Below, in pieces: positions 46,260-54,435 of a DNA stretch of 64,000 bases. Made by a program: the position numbers and the translations under genes. How positions within the stretch are numbered: the stretch's first letter is position 1; each line of letters begins with the position of its first letter. Origin of the DNA: an uncultured Verrucomicrobiota bacterium (GTDB lineage Bacteria > Verrucomicrobiota > Verrucomicrobiia > Opitutales > UBA9783); assembly GCA_946186275.1 (NCBI GenBank), contig CAMHMO010000003.1, positions 53,388 through 117,387 on the forward strand, given 5' to 3'. The notes under the pieces are model-generated. The model did not search any database. It had not been told where the DNA came from and saw nothing but the letters and a program-made list of their open reading frames with translations.

Positions 46260-46681
46260 CACTGATTTCGCATTAAGGTTTGAACGCCGTTGGAAACCGA
46301 ACCGGCAACTTTGCTCGTCAGCTCGTTTTGCAACTGCCATTTCATCACGCCGAGTTGCATTTTGGCGGCATCCGCCATGGTGAACGTGTCTTTATCGTTC
46401 AAACCCTTTGTGACTTCCTGCAACGCATGCATCGCGTTGGCGTGCGCATCCGACACCTTTTGGATGGTGTTCAAAATCGCTTCGCCCGGCGTGGTTGCTC
46501 CATCATGCACCGCGGACGGTACGCGCGAAGCGACCCGTTCGTTCGCCGTCAATGGTTCGTCGGGGATTAGATTCGGCAAATCCGCTTTGATGTCATCAAG
46601 AGTACTGCCAGATTGTTGATACGCCTGCTGTGCATTGGAATTGCCGAACGCGTTGGTTAAAATATCACCTTCAATGGACAT
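46259..46681 (-). CDS. sctI: T3SS inner rod protein SctI
   Basis: 140 residues. The C-terminal 40 (ADAAKMQLGVMKWQLQNELTSKVAGSVSNGVQTLMRNQ) fit the inner-rod/YscI pattern, where this helix polymerises beneath the needle. The N-terminal part is polar and poorly conserved. Shares one base with the sctJ start and lies 12 bases after the gene at 46694. Confidence 0.8.
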   Translation of the reverse strand: MSIEGDILTNAFGNSNAQQAYQQSGSTLDDIKADLPNLIPDEPLTANERVASRVPSAVHDGATTPGEAILNTIQKVSDAHANAMHALQEVTKGLNDKDTFTMADAAKMQLGVMKWQLQNELTSKVAGSVSNGVQTLMRNQ

Positions 46682-46693
46682 AAGCTTCCTTTC

Positions 46694-47137
46694 TTAATTA
46701 GCGACCCGTTGGCACTGTTGCGCCTGCAATTTATGCGGCGACAGCGCATTTTTGCAGGTTTCCAAAATTTCCTGCGCAATGGAGCGTGTGTCGTCGTCCT
46801 TGCAGTTTTTCAGAATATGCTTGGATAAACTGACGGCCTGGTCGTCCGCTTTGCCCATCTTGAGCGCAATCGCCAGAAAACCTTTGACCGTTTCGTTGTT
46901 CGGATCTTCTTTGAGACACGACATCAGCATTTTATTGGCGTCCGTTACGTTGCACATCATCAGTTCTCCCATCGCCTGCGCGATTTTGGAATTAATGTTG
47001 TGCGGGCGGGCTTCGACCAGTGCGGCAAAAATTTCCTGCGCCTCTTTGAAACAACCGCGTTCGATGCCGACGAATGCGACATTGGCGAGCAACTCCAGCA
47101 ATTCGCCCGGGAATACCTTTTTAAGTTCTTCGTCCAT
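46694..47137 (-). CDS. sctG: T3SS needle chaperone, SctG/CdsG-like (TPR)
   Basis: 147 residues, all-helical with tetratricopeptide-like repeats (ERGCFKEAQEIFAALVEARPHNINSKIAQAMGELMMCN..., KMLMSCLKEDPNNETVKGFLAIALKMG). YscG and chlamydial CdsG have the same fold and hold the needle subunit in the cytoplasm together with SctE. Position next to sctF supports this. Confidence 0.8.
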   Translation of the reverse strand: MDEELKKVFPGELLELLANVAFVGIERGCFKEAQEIFAALVEARPHNINSKIAQAMGELMMCNVTDANKMLMSCLKEDPNNETVKGFLAIALKMGKADDQAVSLSKHILKNCKDDDTRSIAQEILETCKNALSPHKLQAQQCQRVAN

Positions 47138-47144
47138 GATTTAA

Positions 47145-47471
47145 TTACCTTCCGACGTTTTGAATGGTATTTTTCAGTCCGGAAGCAATACCGGATGCAA
47201 AATTGGACAGCAGTTGTGATGCCAGTTGCCAGCGCGACAGGTTCACCTGTGCCTGTAACAGACGGCTCTGATCCAACTGACCGGGGTCGATTTTCGACAA
47301 ATCGGTCAATTCCTTGTTAATCGCCGCTTCGCCTTTCGACAATAAGCCTCCGATGTTGTTGAAGACCTTGTCGAGGTTTGCGACATCGCTCAGTTGCCAT
47401 GCGCCTTCGTAAAACAGGTAGTTATTCCCGGCTTGTTCGGGCGCGATATCCGGCATGGGTACGTCAGCCAT
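47145..47471 (-). CDS. sctF: T3SS needle subunit SctF
   Basis: 108 residues. The C-terminal two thirds match needle proteins: a helix-turn-helix with NKELTDLSKIDPGQLDQSRLLQAQVNLSRWQLASQLLSNFASGIASGLKNTIQNV, containing the turn with a proline. The N-terminal 35 residues (APEQAGNNYLFYEGAWQLSDVANLDKV) are longer than in the roughly 80-residue Yersinia or Salmonella needles. It polymerises into the external needle. Confidence 0.87.
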   Translation of the reverse strand: MADVPMPDIAPEQAGNNYLFYEGAWQLSDVANLDKVFNNIGGLLSKGEAAINKELTDLSKIDPGQLDQSRLLQAQVNLSRWQLASQLLSNFASGIASGLKNTIQNVGR

Positions 47472-47472
47472 A

Positions 47473-47685
47473 TTATGCTTCCTCCGTTGTTAAAATGGTT
47501 TGCGCGTTTGTAACGGCTTTCAGGATGTGCGAAAGCACAGTTTTCAGATTTCCAGGAACCGTCGCACTTGTGAGTTGCCGCTGATAACGCGCCAGTGTAT
47601 CCGACAACTGCCGACGATAACGACCGCCGTGGTCGCCTTTTAGTTCGCGCGACATATCGGTCAGGTGAAGATTAGGTGTGTTCAT
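47473..47685 (-). CDS. sctE: T3SS needle co-chaperone, SctE/CdsE-like
   Basis: 70 residues, soluble and helical (RRQLSDTLARYQRQL..., LKTVLSHILKAVTNAQTILTTEEA). It has the size and position of CdsE in Chlamydia, between sctD and sctF, where CdsE and CdsG together bind the needle subunit. Sequence alone would not identify it. Confidence 0.65.
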   Translation of the reverse strand: MNTPNLHLTDMSRELKGDHGGRYRRQLSDTLARYQRQLTSATVPGNLKTVLSHILKAVTNAQTILTTEEA

Positions 47686-47691
47686 AAAGTT

Positions 47692-49254
47692 CTACAGTTC
47701 CGATAAGGTGAAAATGACTTTGTCCTCATTCTTTTGAAGTTGAATTTCCTTCTTGGTAACGGATTTTATTTTGTACCCGGACGGCAACAGCGCGCCTTCG
47801 TAATACCGATCGCCGTTTTGCAAATCGATCCACGGCAGTTCGTGTTTCGGGATGGAAACCGTCGTGATGGTTGACGGAAAGAACATTTGCTTGACGGCGT
47901 TCGGCGCAACGGTTGCCACGTAGGACAAAACCCTGCAAACGCCGCGGAAATTTTTCTTCAACGCCTTTTGTGCTTCCTTCCAACGCGGTTCGTCGGACGC
48001 CTGAATGTTTCCCATGACCATCAGTCCCGTGCGTACAGTCTGTATTTTCAGCAATCCCATCAACTTATATTGTGTAAGCAGATTTGATGCCAACTCATAA
48101 ACTTCGTCGGGACTGAACAGGGCGGTTTCGATGGAATTTAACCCTGGGACATCGGTCAAAAGGCGGCTTTTAATCGCCGGAAGCTGTTCGATCAGCTGCA
48201 GGTATCCTTTAATAAGAATACCGTCCAATTTGGCGGCGGCAACGGCGGTCAGCGTTTGGCGGGCATTAAGCAGTTCCTGCACCTGTTCGATGATTTTTTC
48301 CTGAACGTAAATGTGAAGCGACTGAAAGTTAACCTTCGGCAATTGATGCAGATCTTTTTCGAGCTCCTGCTTTTCTTGAGATGTTGCGACGTAGCACGAA
48401 AGTACGAAACGTTTTCCGCTGAGTGAAATTTTTACCAACTCCGCATCGACTTTATGTTTATCCAACACTTCTTCGATGGATTCTTTTAGCGCGACAATCG
48501 GAAAGGATGATTCTTCAATCGCCAACCGTCGGGCTTCTTTTTTGTGAGATACGTGCGTTAAAGTGCCGACGGAGCCCAAAATCACCAACGCAATCCCTGT
48601 GCCGAGCAACAGAAGATATAACAATTTTTTCTTATATTTCCGTTCGGCTTCGGCTCTGTCTTTTGCCTCCTCAGCTTCTTCCGCTTCGGCTTCGGATTGG
48701 AGCTTCGGGACGGTGACGGTCGGCCAAATTTGATCCTTCGGACCGAGTGCCAACAGGGTAGTCCCGCACACGATCGGCTGAAAGGCATTCACTTCGCGCT
48801 CTTCGTGCGTTTCGATGCCGCCGACAAAAACCGCGGCTTCCTCCTGCGGCGTACAGATGATTTTATCGTCTTTGACGGAAAATTTTACGTGCTGATCCTG
48901 CAACGCATCGTCGATGAGCACAATATCGCAGGTATCGGCTTTGCCTAACAGGGACGGTTGAGCTCCGATATCGACTTCCGCTCCGGCGTGCGGTCCCGAT
49001 AAAACGCGCAGGACGAATTTTTTAGCCCCGTCGGTGTTTTCGGGCTTATCGCGTATAATGGTCAATGTATCGGGCGTTTTGCTTTTCCCGTCTTTTGCGG
49101 GTTCCGCCGTCTCCGTATCTTCCGGCTTTATTTCTTTGTTGTCGGCATTTTCGGATGTCTCCAAACCGTCCGTCGTCGGTTTCGGCTCGGACGCGGGATC
49201 CTCATCCACCGCTTTCACGGGTGGCACGTTGTCCTTCTGATCAACCTCCGACAT
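47692..49254 (-). CDS. sctD: T3SS inner-membrane ring protein SctD with cytoplasmic FHA domain
   Basis: 520 residues. An acidic, disordered N-terminus (1-75) precedes an FHA domain (about 79-172, with LGKADTCDIVL and DQHVKF), then a charged helix, one membrane helix (211-234) and periplasmic BON/ring-building domains (about 240-515). SctD builds the outer part of the inner-membrane ring, and its FHA domain docks SctK. The FHA-containing form is shared with chlamydial CdsD. First gene of the operon, with its own promoter at 49262-49290. Confidence 0.9.
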   Translation of the reverse strand: MSEVDQKDNVPPVKAVDEDPASEPKPTTDGLETSENADNKEIKPEDTETAEPAKDGKSKTPDTLTIIRDKPENTDGAKKFVLRVLSGPHAGAEVDIGAQPSLLGKADTCDIVLIDDALQDQHVKFSVKDDKIICTPQEEAAVFVGGIETHEEREVNAFQPIVCGTTLLALGPKDQIWPTVTVPKLQSEAEAEEAEEAKDRAEAERKYKKKLLYLLLLGTGIALVILGSVGTLTHVSHKKEARRLAIEESSFPIVALKESIEEVLDKHKVDAELVKISLSGKRFVLSCYVATSQEKQELEKDLHQLPKVNFQSLHIYVQEKIIEQVQELLNARQTLTAVAAAKLDGILIKGYLQLIEQLPAIKSRLLTDVPGLNSIETALFSPDEVYELASNLLTQYKLMGLLKIQTVRTGLMVMGNIQASDEPRWKEAQKALKKNFRGVCRVLSYVATVAPNAVKQMFFPSTITTVSIPKHELPWIDLQNGDRYYEGALLPSGYKIKSVTKKEIQLQKNEDKVIFTLSEL

Positions 49255-49261
49255 TAGACTT

Positions 49262-49290
49262 AGTTTAACGGTTTTTGTGGAGGTTGTAAA
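49262..49290 (-). promoter_or_regulatory. Promoter of the T3SS operon
   Basis: On the minus strand TTTACA (49285-49290), exactly 17 bases, then TAAACT (49262-49267). The sctD ATG follows after seven bases, which predicts a leaderless first cistron. The rest of the 49255-49637 gap is AT-rich and shows no gene. Confidence 0.55.
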
Positions 49291-49637
49291 TAAAAAGAGA
49301 TTGATGTAAGGTTTTTAAAGTGATAGAAGATATACTCGAATTTTTAAGAAACGAAGGAGGAAGAGAAGATTTTTCCAAAAGCGACGATAAGAATATGCGA
49401 TAAATGTAATATCTTTTGAGGTGTTTGGGAAAGTGAATATAAGTTGAGTATGTGAATATACAGGTGGAGAAAGGTTTTGCCACCATGTAGTTGTTCCTTC
49501 GACAAAGCTAATCGGATTTTATGTAAATTGGCGAAAATTTTATTTATTCTTTATGTGTTTTTTAAACACTGATTCTATTTTTAAAAAACTAAGTACCCCG
49601 CCACTTTCCCCAAAACCGTCCGATATACAAAAGTACT

Positions 49638-49988
49638 ATGTCAGGTCCTATCAGTATTGTCAGTCAAGTGACTCCGAATTATGCCGATGCGGTTGTGCGT
49701 GAGGCGCAAAATACCGCGCAGGTTGAAAACAAAACCAATCGGGAAACGCCGACGGCTCCCGAGGTCGGTGCGACAAAAATTGCGCAGACAACAACCGATG
49801 CCGCAATTTCAAGCGGTAAAACCATCCCGCAGGTAGTTATGGAAAACAGCGACCAAAGCGTTACCAAGATGGAACGTATGGATATGCTGAACCGCGATTT
49901 GGGTGTTTCGCCCGTTAAAAGCGACATCGGCACGGTTGCCGACGAGAACGCCCTTCCATCTGAGATCAACAGTCGAGAATCACTTTAG
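49638..49988 (+). CDS. Small hydrophilic protein divergent from the T3SS operon
   Basis: 116 residues with no signal peptide or membrane segment. It is rich in Thr, Ala, Glu and Asn (MSGPISIVSQVTPNYADAVVREAQNT...), which resembles the composition of T3SS substrates or early secreted regulators. It starts 383 bases from sctD on the opposite strand. TATACA (49624-49629) lies eight bases before the ATG. No family recognised. A role in secretion is only suggested by position and composition. Confidence 0.5.
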   Translation: MSGPISIVSQVTPNYADAVVREAQNTAQVENKTNRETPTAPEVGATKIAQTTTDAAISSGKTIPQVVMENSDQSVTKMERMDMLNRDLGVSPVKSDIGTVADENALPSEINSRESL

Positions 49989-50006
49989 GTGACTTGTTTC
50001 GAAGCC

Positions 50007-50083
50007 TGGTGGACGATGCAGGACTCGAACCTGCGACCCCATGCGTGTGATGCATGTGCTCTAACCGGCTGAGCTAATCGTCC
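50007..50083 (-). tRNA. tRNA-Val (anticodon CAC)
   Basis: 77 bases including an encoded CCA. Acceptor GGACGAT pairs with ATCGTCC, the D loop is AGCTCAGCCGGTTAGAGC, the anticodon loop ATCACAC reads CAC (codon GUG), and the T arm is CGCAGGTTCGAGTCCTG. Its 3' half is identical to the tRNA-Val at 51338. Confidence 0.95.
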
Positions 50084-50085
50084 GT

Positions 50086-50502
50086 TCAACCGTCTCTGTT
50101 CTCATTGGAGGCGGTTGAAATGCCGACGGCAAGCTTTCTTTTCTCATCCGCGTCATTGTTAAAATTGCTATTTTTTGGAAAATAATGGCGTGCCAGGATC
50201 ATGAAAAGGCTGACTACCGTTCCAAAAGTTGAGGAGAGCAATGTAATCAGAACGCTGTTGGCAACGGATATTTCCTTGTTACAAGATTGGAGAAGAACCC
50301 GGAAACAAATGTATGAACAAACTGTAACATAGACGAGAATATATACAAAAACTGTATTTTTCGGTATTATCAACCAACTTAATGATCCGGACAAGAGATT
50401 TGAGAGATTCGATCCTTTTCGGTGGAAACCTGTTTTTTCTTCCTTGATTGATTGACTGGATTTCAGTTTAGTTTGTAAGTCTTTCGTGTCTTGTGGAGCC
50501 AT
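50086..50502 (-). CDS. Small membrane protein of unknown function
   Basis: 138 residues with two hydrophobic helices (about 47-68, NTVFVYILVYVTVCSYICF, and about 80-103, SVLITLLSSTFGTVVSLFMIL), a polar N-terminus and a basic C-terminus. It lies six bases downstream of the ImmA-type gene and ends three bases before the tRNA-Val gene. It may act with the protease gene, as in small defence or mobile-element modules, but nothing in the sequence shows this. Its base composition is more AT-rich than that of neighbours. Confidence 0.55.
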   Translation of the reverse strand: MAPQDTKDLQTKLKSSQSIKEEKTGFHRKGSNLSNLLSGSLSWLIIPKNTVFVYILVYVTVCSYICFRVLLQSCNKEISVANSVLITLLSSTFGTVVSLFMILARHYFPKNSNFNNDADEKRKLAVGISTASNENRDG

Positions 50503-50508
50503 GGTACC

Positions 50509-51024
50509 CTACAATCCCAAAAATTCTCGTCGGGCTTGCATTGCCTGAATTGAGACAGAAAACAATTCGGCTAATTTTATGTTATCGATCATACCAAGTC
50601 TGGCATCCAATACAGCGCATAAAAACTTTCTTGGGATGAGTAAATTAGCTGCAAAGAAATTTGCCTCTCGTTCAATCGTTTCATTTGTTCTTTCGACCTT
50701 TGAACGATTTCGGCAAAGCTGAACATATTCTTCACCGTCTGTATGACCGAGCAGCCAATGCCCAAACTCGTGTGCAACCGTAAATCTTTTTCGTTGAAAA
50801 CTTTCCTCCCGATTGACATATATTGTTTTTTTATCTTCGTTTTTGACGACGAAGCCTGAAAGGTTGGGATTGGGTAAATCCGAAAAATCCGCCTCCATTA
50901 CGCTGAACCCTTCTTTTTTTACGATATCAATGATGGGGACAGGCGGCGTATTGATTTCATATGTATCCAAAACGCTTAATGCCATTCTCCACGCCTTTTC
51001 ATAATCCGGTTGTTGCTGTTCCAT
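50509..51024 (-). CDS. ImmA/IrrE-family metallopeptidase
   Basis: 171 residues from ATG 51022-51024. The zinc-protease signature HEFGHW lies at 85-90 (H85, E86, H89), followed by the third-ligand region ETIEREANFFAANLLIPRKF (E/EAN motif). ImmA cleaves phage or ICE repressors, and IrrE/PprI-type relatives control stress responses. A partner repressor with an HTH domain, usual beside ImmA, is not seen here. The neighbour is a membrane protein instead. The frame is open 38 codons further upstream through a palindrome, which is unlikely to be coding. Confidence 0.83.
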   Translation of the reverse strand: MEQQQPDYEKAWRMALSVLDTYEINTPPVPIIDIVKKEGFSVMEADFSDLPNPNLSGFVVKNEDKKTIYVNREESFQRKRFTVAHEFGHWLLGHTDGEEYVQLCRNRSKVERTNETIEREANFFAANLLIPRKFLCAVLDARLGMIDNIKLAELFSVSIQAMQARREFLGL

Positions 51025-51064
51025 CTCAGTCCTTCTCTTTCTATATCCAAACTTCCGCGTTTTT

Positions 51065-51120
51065 TTAGGCAGGAGCCGGGATGAGCGTTGATTACAACGC
51101 TCATCCCGGCTCCTGCCTAA
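51065..51120. repeat. Perfect 26-bp palindrome with four-base loop
   Basis: Arms 51065-51090 and 51095-51120 are exact reverse complements (beginning TTAGGCAGGAGCCGGGATGA), loop ATTA. A T tract precedes the left arm. No T tract follows the hairpin on either strand, so it is not a standard terminator. It lies 40 bases upstream of the ImmA gene start and is far more GC-rich than its surroundings. Confidence 0.9.
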
Positions 51121-51337
51121 TTCCGTAGCGATCGCCACACCTCGTCAATGAATATCAACGGATATTTTCCCTATTTTATACTCTTTTCAGGTCATGAAAA
51201 TACTTTTTTTGCAAGTGGCGTTGCGTGAAAAATACTTTAAGGTTGCAATTGCAACGCTCTGAAGCAAAAGAACCTCAGCTGGGAAACATAACACCGCCAA
51301 ACGGATGCCCGCACGGAACGTTCCTAAAATCTTCCTC

Positions 51338-51414
51338 TGGTGGACGATGCAGGACTCGAACCTGCGACCTGCCGGATGTAAACCGGACGCTCTAACCAGC
51401 TGAGCTAATCGTCC
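51338..51414 (-). tRNA. tRNA-Val (anticodon UAC)
   Basis: 77 bases including CCA. Acceptor GGACGAT/ATCGTCC, anticodon loop TTTACAT reads TAC, T arm as in the tRNA-Val(CAC) at 50007. The last 30 or so bases of both genes are identical, forming a direct repeat that brackets the intervening segment. Confidence 0.95.
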
Positions 51415-51496
51415 TTCTAACTGCCGTTACCGCCAACAAAGGACGGAAAAAACAAAAAATCTCTTAAAATGCGCAAAACGCGGCACCTGCACTGCA

Positions 51497-51733
51497 TCAA
51501 GCCTGATCGCCGTCGTTTCCGATGGCATTGACGGGGCAATAATCCATTTCCTCCGTGCAGGTTTGAATTTCCTGCTCGGTGGTCGGTTGCTTTTTCACGT
51601 AGGAAAGTCCATCGTCGCGGGCACCGAAAAATTCCGGCGCATCGTATTGACAGCGCGCGCATCCGATGCACTGATTGTCGATATAAAACCTGCCGCGAAC
51701 GTTCTCCGGGAACTTATTTGCCTTATCCGCCAT
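51497..51733 (-). CDS. Ferredoxin with a single 4Fe-4S cluster site
   Basis: 78 residues. CIGCARC near 23-29 supplies the first three cluster cysteines and YCPVNAI near 65-71 the fourth, the usual pattern of small bacterial ferredoxins. An extra Cys at about 59 is also present. It is an electron carrier in the cytoplasm, and its partners are not visible. TTGACC (51764-51769) and GACAAT (51742-51747) with a 16-base spacer lie eight bases before the ATG. Confidence 0.85.
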   Translation of the reverse strand: MADKANKFPENVRGRFYIDNQCIGCARCQYDAPEFFGARDDGLSYVKKQPTTEQEIQTCTEEMDYCPVNAIGNDGDQA

Positions 51734-51741
51734 ATGAACTC

Positions 51742-51769
51742 ATTGTCAAAAAACCGCGCTGAAGGTCAA
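51742..51769 (-). promoter_or_regulatory. Promoter of the ferredoxin gene
   Basis: Minus-strand TTGACC, a 16-base spacer and GACAAT, with eight bases to the ATG. The layout predicts a leaderless mRNA. Confidence 0.5.
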
Positions 51770-51884
51770 GCTTTTTGAACGCGACAACGGGAGCGGATGA
51801 GCGGCTCTTTCCTTTGCACAGAGGGCAACAAAACACGAAAAGCCCTTCCCGTTTGGTCGGTTGTCGCTTACAATAAATACACCC

Positions 51885-53234
51885 ATGGCACAACTTCGAC
51901 AGCTCCAGACGCAGGCGCAGATTTTGGCGCCGCAGCTGCGGCAGTCGTTGAAGATTTTGCAGGTGTCCGCGTTGGATTTGCGCGAGATGATCCGCGAAGA
52001 AATGTCGACCAATCCCGCTTTGGAGGAAGTGCCGACGATGCCGGAGGTTGCCGGGAAACAGGGTGATGTATTTGAGACGTACGGCGGCGGTTTCGAGCAC
52101 AACGCCGACCGTTCCGAAGCCGTGAAACATCATGAGTTCATGATGGCGTCGCTGACGTCGGAGGAGACGCTGCAGGAGCATTTGTCGGAACAGGTCGGCT
52201 GTATGGATCTGCCGAAGAAACTGCGCGAAGTCGTTGAGTTTGTTATCGGCAGTCTGAACGAAAAAGGATTTTTGGAGCTGTCCGACGAGGAATTGGCGCG
52301 GCAGACCGCGTCCGACGTTGGACAGATTACGAAGGCATTGGCGATCGTGCAATCGCTGGATCCGATCGGCGTCGGGTGTAAAGATACGGTGTCGAGCTTA
52401 TTGGTGCAATTGAAGCATCAAAATAAGGAACAGTCGTTGGCGTTTAAGATTTTATCGGAACATTACGATGAACTGATACATAATAAGTGGGTTGAAATTG
52501 CGGAAGCATGTTCAGTGACGGTTAAAGATATCCAAAGTGCCGTTCGCAACGATATTGCAACGCTCAATCCCGCGCCCGGCAGTGCGTTTGCGTCTAAACC
52601 GACGCATACCGTTATTCCCGACGTAAAAATTTATAAAAATCAATTCAACGAATGGGTGGTGGAACTCAACCATCAATACATCCCGAATTTGCGCATCGGG
52701 AGCGATTGCAAACTGTTGCTGGCGAAAAACCTGAAGTCTTCCGAACGTTCGTACCTGCGCCTCAAAATGCGTGCCGGGCAGTTTTTTATTCGCGCAATTT
52801 TTCAACGGCAAAAAACGATAGAGGATATTGTGCGCACACTGTTACGACGGCAGATGGGTTTTTTTGAGCGCGGCGCGGCGCATTTGAAGCCTTTAACCAT
52901 GCAGATGCTGGCGGACGATTTGGGCATCCACGAAACCACCGTCAGCCGCGCAACCGCCAACAAGTATATCGATACGCCGTTCGGCGTGTTCGGCTTTAAG
53001 TACTTTTTTACAAAAGGCTTGCGGAATGCTTCCGGGAGCCGTATTTCTAACAGTGTTGTCAGGCAACGCATTAAGCGGATTGTGGAAGACGAAGATCGAC
53101 GCAGTCCGTTGAGCGATCAACAAATCGCGACGTTGCTGGCGAAGGAGCAGGTGAACGTTGCCCGACGGACGGTAACCAAATATCGCGAAAGTCTGGGTAT
53201 CTTATCCGCGAGCCTGCGCCGACAATACGATTAG
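51885..53234 (+). CDS. rpoN: RNA polymerase sigma-54 factor
   Basis: 449 residues from ATG 51885. Region I (QLRQLQTQAQILAPQLRQSLKILQVSALDLREMI) binds the activators. The core-binding region III and the DNA-binding C-terminus follow, with the helix-turn-helix near 370-390 and the RpoN box ARRTVTKYRE near 425-434. Sigma-54 reads -24/-12 promoters and needs an AAA+ activator, none of which is in the window. The acidic region II is short. TACAAT lies at 51869-51874. sucC starts one base after its stop codon. Confidence 0.95.
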   Translation: MAQLRQLQTQAQILAPQLRQSLKILQVSALDLREMIREEMSTNPALEEVPTMPEVAGKQGDVFETYGGGFEHNADRSEAVKHHEFMMASLTSEETLQEHLSEQVGCMDLPKKLREVVEFVIGSLNEKGFLELSDEELARQTASDVGQITKALAIVQSLDPIGVGCKDTVSSLLVQLKHQNKEQSLAFKILSEHYDELIHNKWVEIAEACSVTVKDIQSAVRNDIATLNPAPGSAFASKPTHTVIPDVKIYKNQFNEWVVELNHQYIPNLRIGSDCKLLLAKNLKSSERSYLRLKMRAGQFFIRAIFQRQKTIEDIVRTLLRRQMGFFERGAAHLKPLTMQMLADDLGIHETTVSRATANKYIDTPFGVFGFKYFFTKGLRNASGSRISNSVVRQRIKRIVEDEDRRSPLSDQQIATLLAKEQVNVARRTVTKYRESLGILSASLRRQYD

Positions 53235-53235
53235 G

Positions 53236-54435
53236 ATGAACGTACACGAGTATCGGGCAAAAGAGCTCTTAAAATCCTTTCATATATCCGTTCCGTTCGG
53301 AGTTTGTATCGAAGAAAATACGTCCTCTGCGATTGCGGCGGCTTTGCGGGCGTTCGAAAACCATTCAAAAGTTGTCGTAAAAGCTCAAATTCATGCCGGC
53401 GGTCGCGGAAAAGGACATTTTAAGGAGAACGGTACATCGGGCGTGCGGTTGGTTGAAACGGAGCATGCGTCGGAAGCGGCGGTGGGTATGTTCGGCAAGA
53501 CGCTGATGACGAACCAGACAGGTACCGACGGAAAGATTGTTCATAAGGTTTATGTAACGGAAACCGTTGCCGTTGCGCGCGAATTTTATCTTTCCCTTCT
53601 CATCGACCGCGATCGGCAATGTCCCGTGTTGATGGCGTCCGACAGCGGCGGTTGCGACGTCGAAACGGTCGCGCAAACGCATCCCGAGAAGGTTTTAATG
53701 TTTCCCGTTGATCCGCTTTTGGGCTTGCAGGCATTTCAGGCGCGGCGGGTGGCGTGTTTGTTTCAACTGAGCGGCGGGGCGTTTAACGAATGCGTCGAGT
53801 TATTGCTGAACCTTTACCGTGCGTTTGCTGCCTCCGATGCGTATCTCATTGAAATCAATCCTTTGGTTTTGACGCAGGACGGGCATTTGTCGGCGTTGGA
53901 CTGTAAAATGCAGTTGGACGACAATGCGCGCTTTCGGCATGAGAATTTTGCCTCTTTCGACGATCCGAACGAAGCCGAGCCGACGGAAGCCGAAGCGAAA
54001 TCCGTCGGTATTCACAACTACGTGGCATTGGACGGTGATATTGCCTGCCTGGCGAACGGAGCCGGATTGGGAATGGCGACCCTCGATTTATTGGATGCCT
54101 TGGGCGGGAAGGCAGCGAATTTTCTGGATATCGGCGATACGGCTTCCGCGGAACAAATCGAGGCAGGGTTCCGTATTCTGCTGAAACATCCGAAAACCCG
54201 CGGTGTGTTTGTTAACATTTTCGGCGGTACGTTGCCGTGCGACCGCGTGGTGCAGGGGCTGATTTCGGTGACGGAAACGGTTGCGCTTCGCGTGCCGTGC
54301 GTAATGCGTCTCATGGGAAACCATAAAAACGAAGGTTTAACGTTACTGAAACGAAGCGGTTTATCGGCTATTGCGACGGAAGATTTAACGACGGCGGCGA
54401 AAGCCATCCTTCGGGAAACGAAAGCAGCCTTATGA
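53236..54435 (+). CDS. sucC: Succinyl-CoA ligase (ADP/GDP-forming) beta subunit
   Basis: 399 residues. An ATP-grasp domain starts with the family motif MNVHEYRAKELLKSF, then VVVKAQIHAGGRGKGHF and, near 260-330, ACLANGAGLGMATLDLLDALGGKAANFLDIGDTAS and VFVNIFGGTLPCDRV. It carries the nucleotide site of the tetramer that makes ATP or GTP from succinyl-CoA. Normal motifs such as GGIMRCD appear here as GGTLPCD. Overlaps sucD by four bases and follows rpoN closely, an unusual grouping that suggests read-through. Confidence 0.93.
   Translation: MNVHEYRAKELLKSFHISVPFGVCIEENTSSAIAAALRAFENHSKVVVKAQIHAGGRGKGHFKENGTSGVRLVETEHASEAAVGMFGKTLMTNQTGTDGKIVHKVYVTETVAVAREFYLSLLIDRDRQCPVLMASDSGGCDVETVAQTHPEKVLMFPVDPLLGLQAFQARRVACLFQLSGGAFNECVELLLNLYRAFAASDAYLIEINPLVLTQDGHLSALDCKMQLDDNARFRHENFASFDDPNEAEPTEAEAKSVGIHNYVALDGDIACLANGAGLGMATLDLLDALGGKAANFLDIGDTASAEQIEAGFRILLKHPKTRGVFVNIFGGTLPCDRVVQGLISVTETVALRVPCVMRLMGNHKNEGLTLLKRSGLSAIATEDLTTAAKAILRETKAAL

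Noticed and set aside
49265..49486. 73-codon open frame upstream of sctD
   Set aside because: Low-complexity Ser/Leu/Tyr composition in AT-rich DNA. It overlaps the operon promoter and has no ribosome-binding site.
51065..51120. Intrinsic terminator
   Set aside because: The hairpin is not followed by a T tract on either strand.
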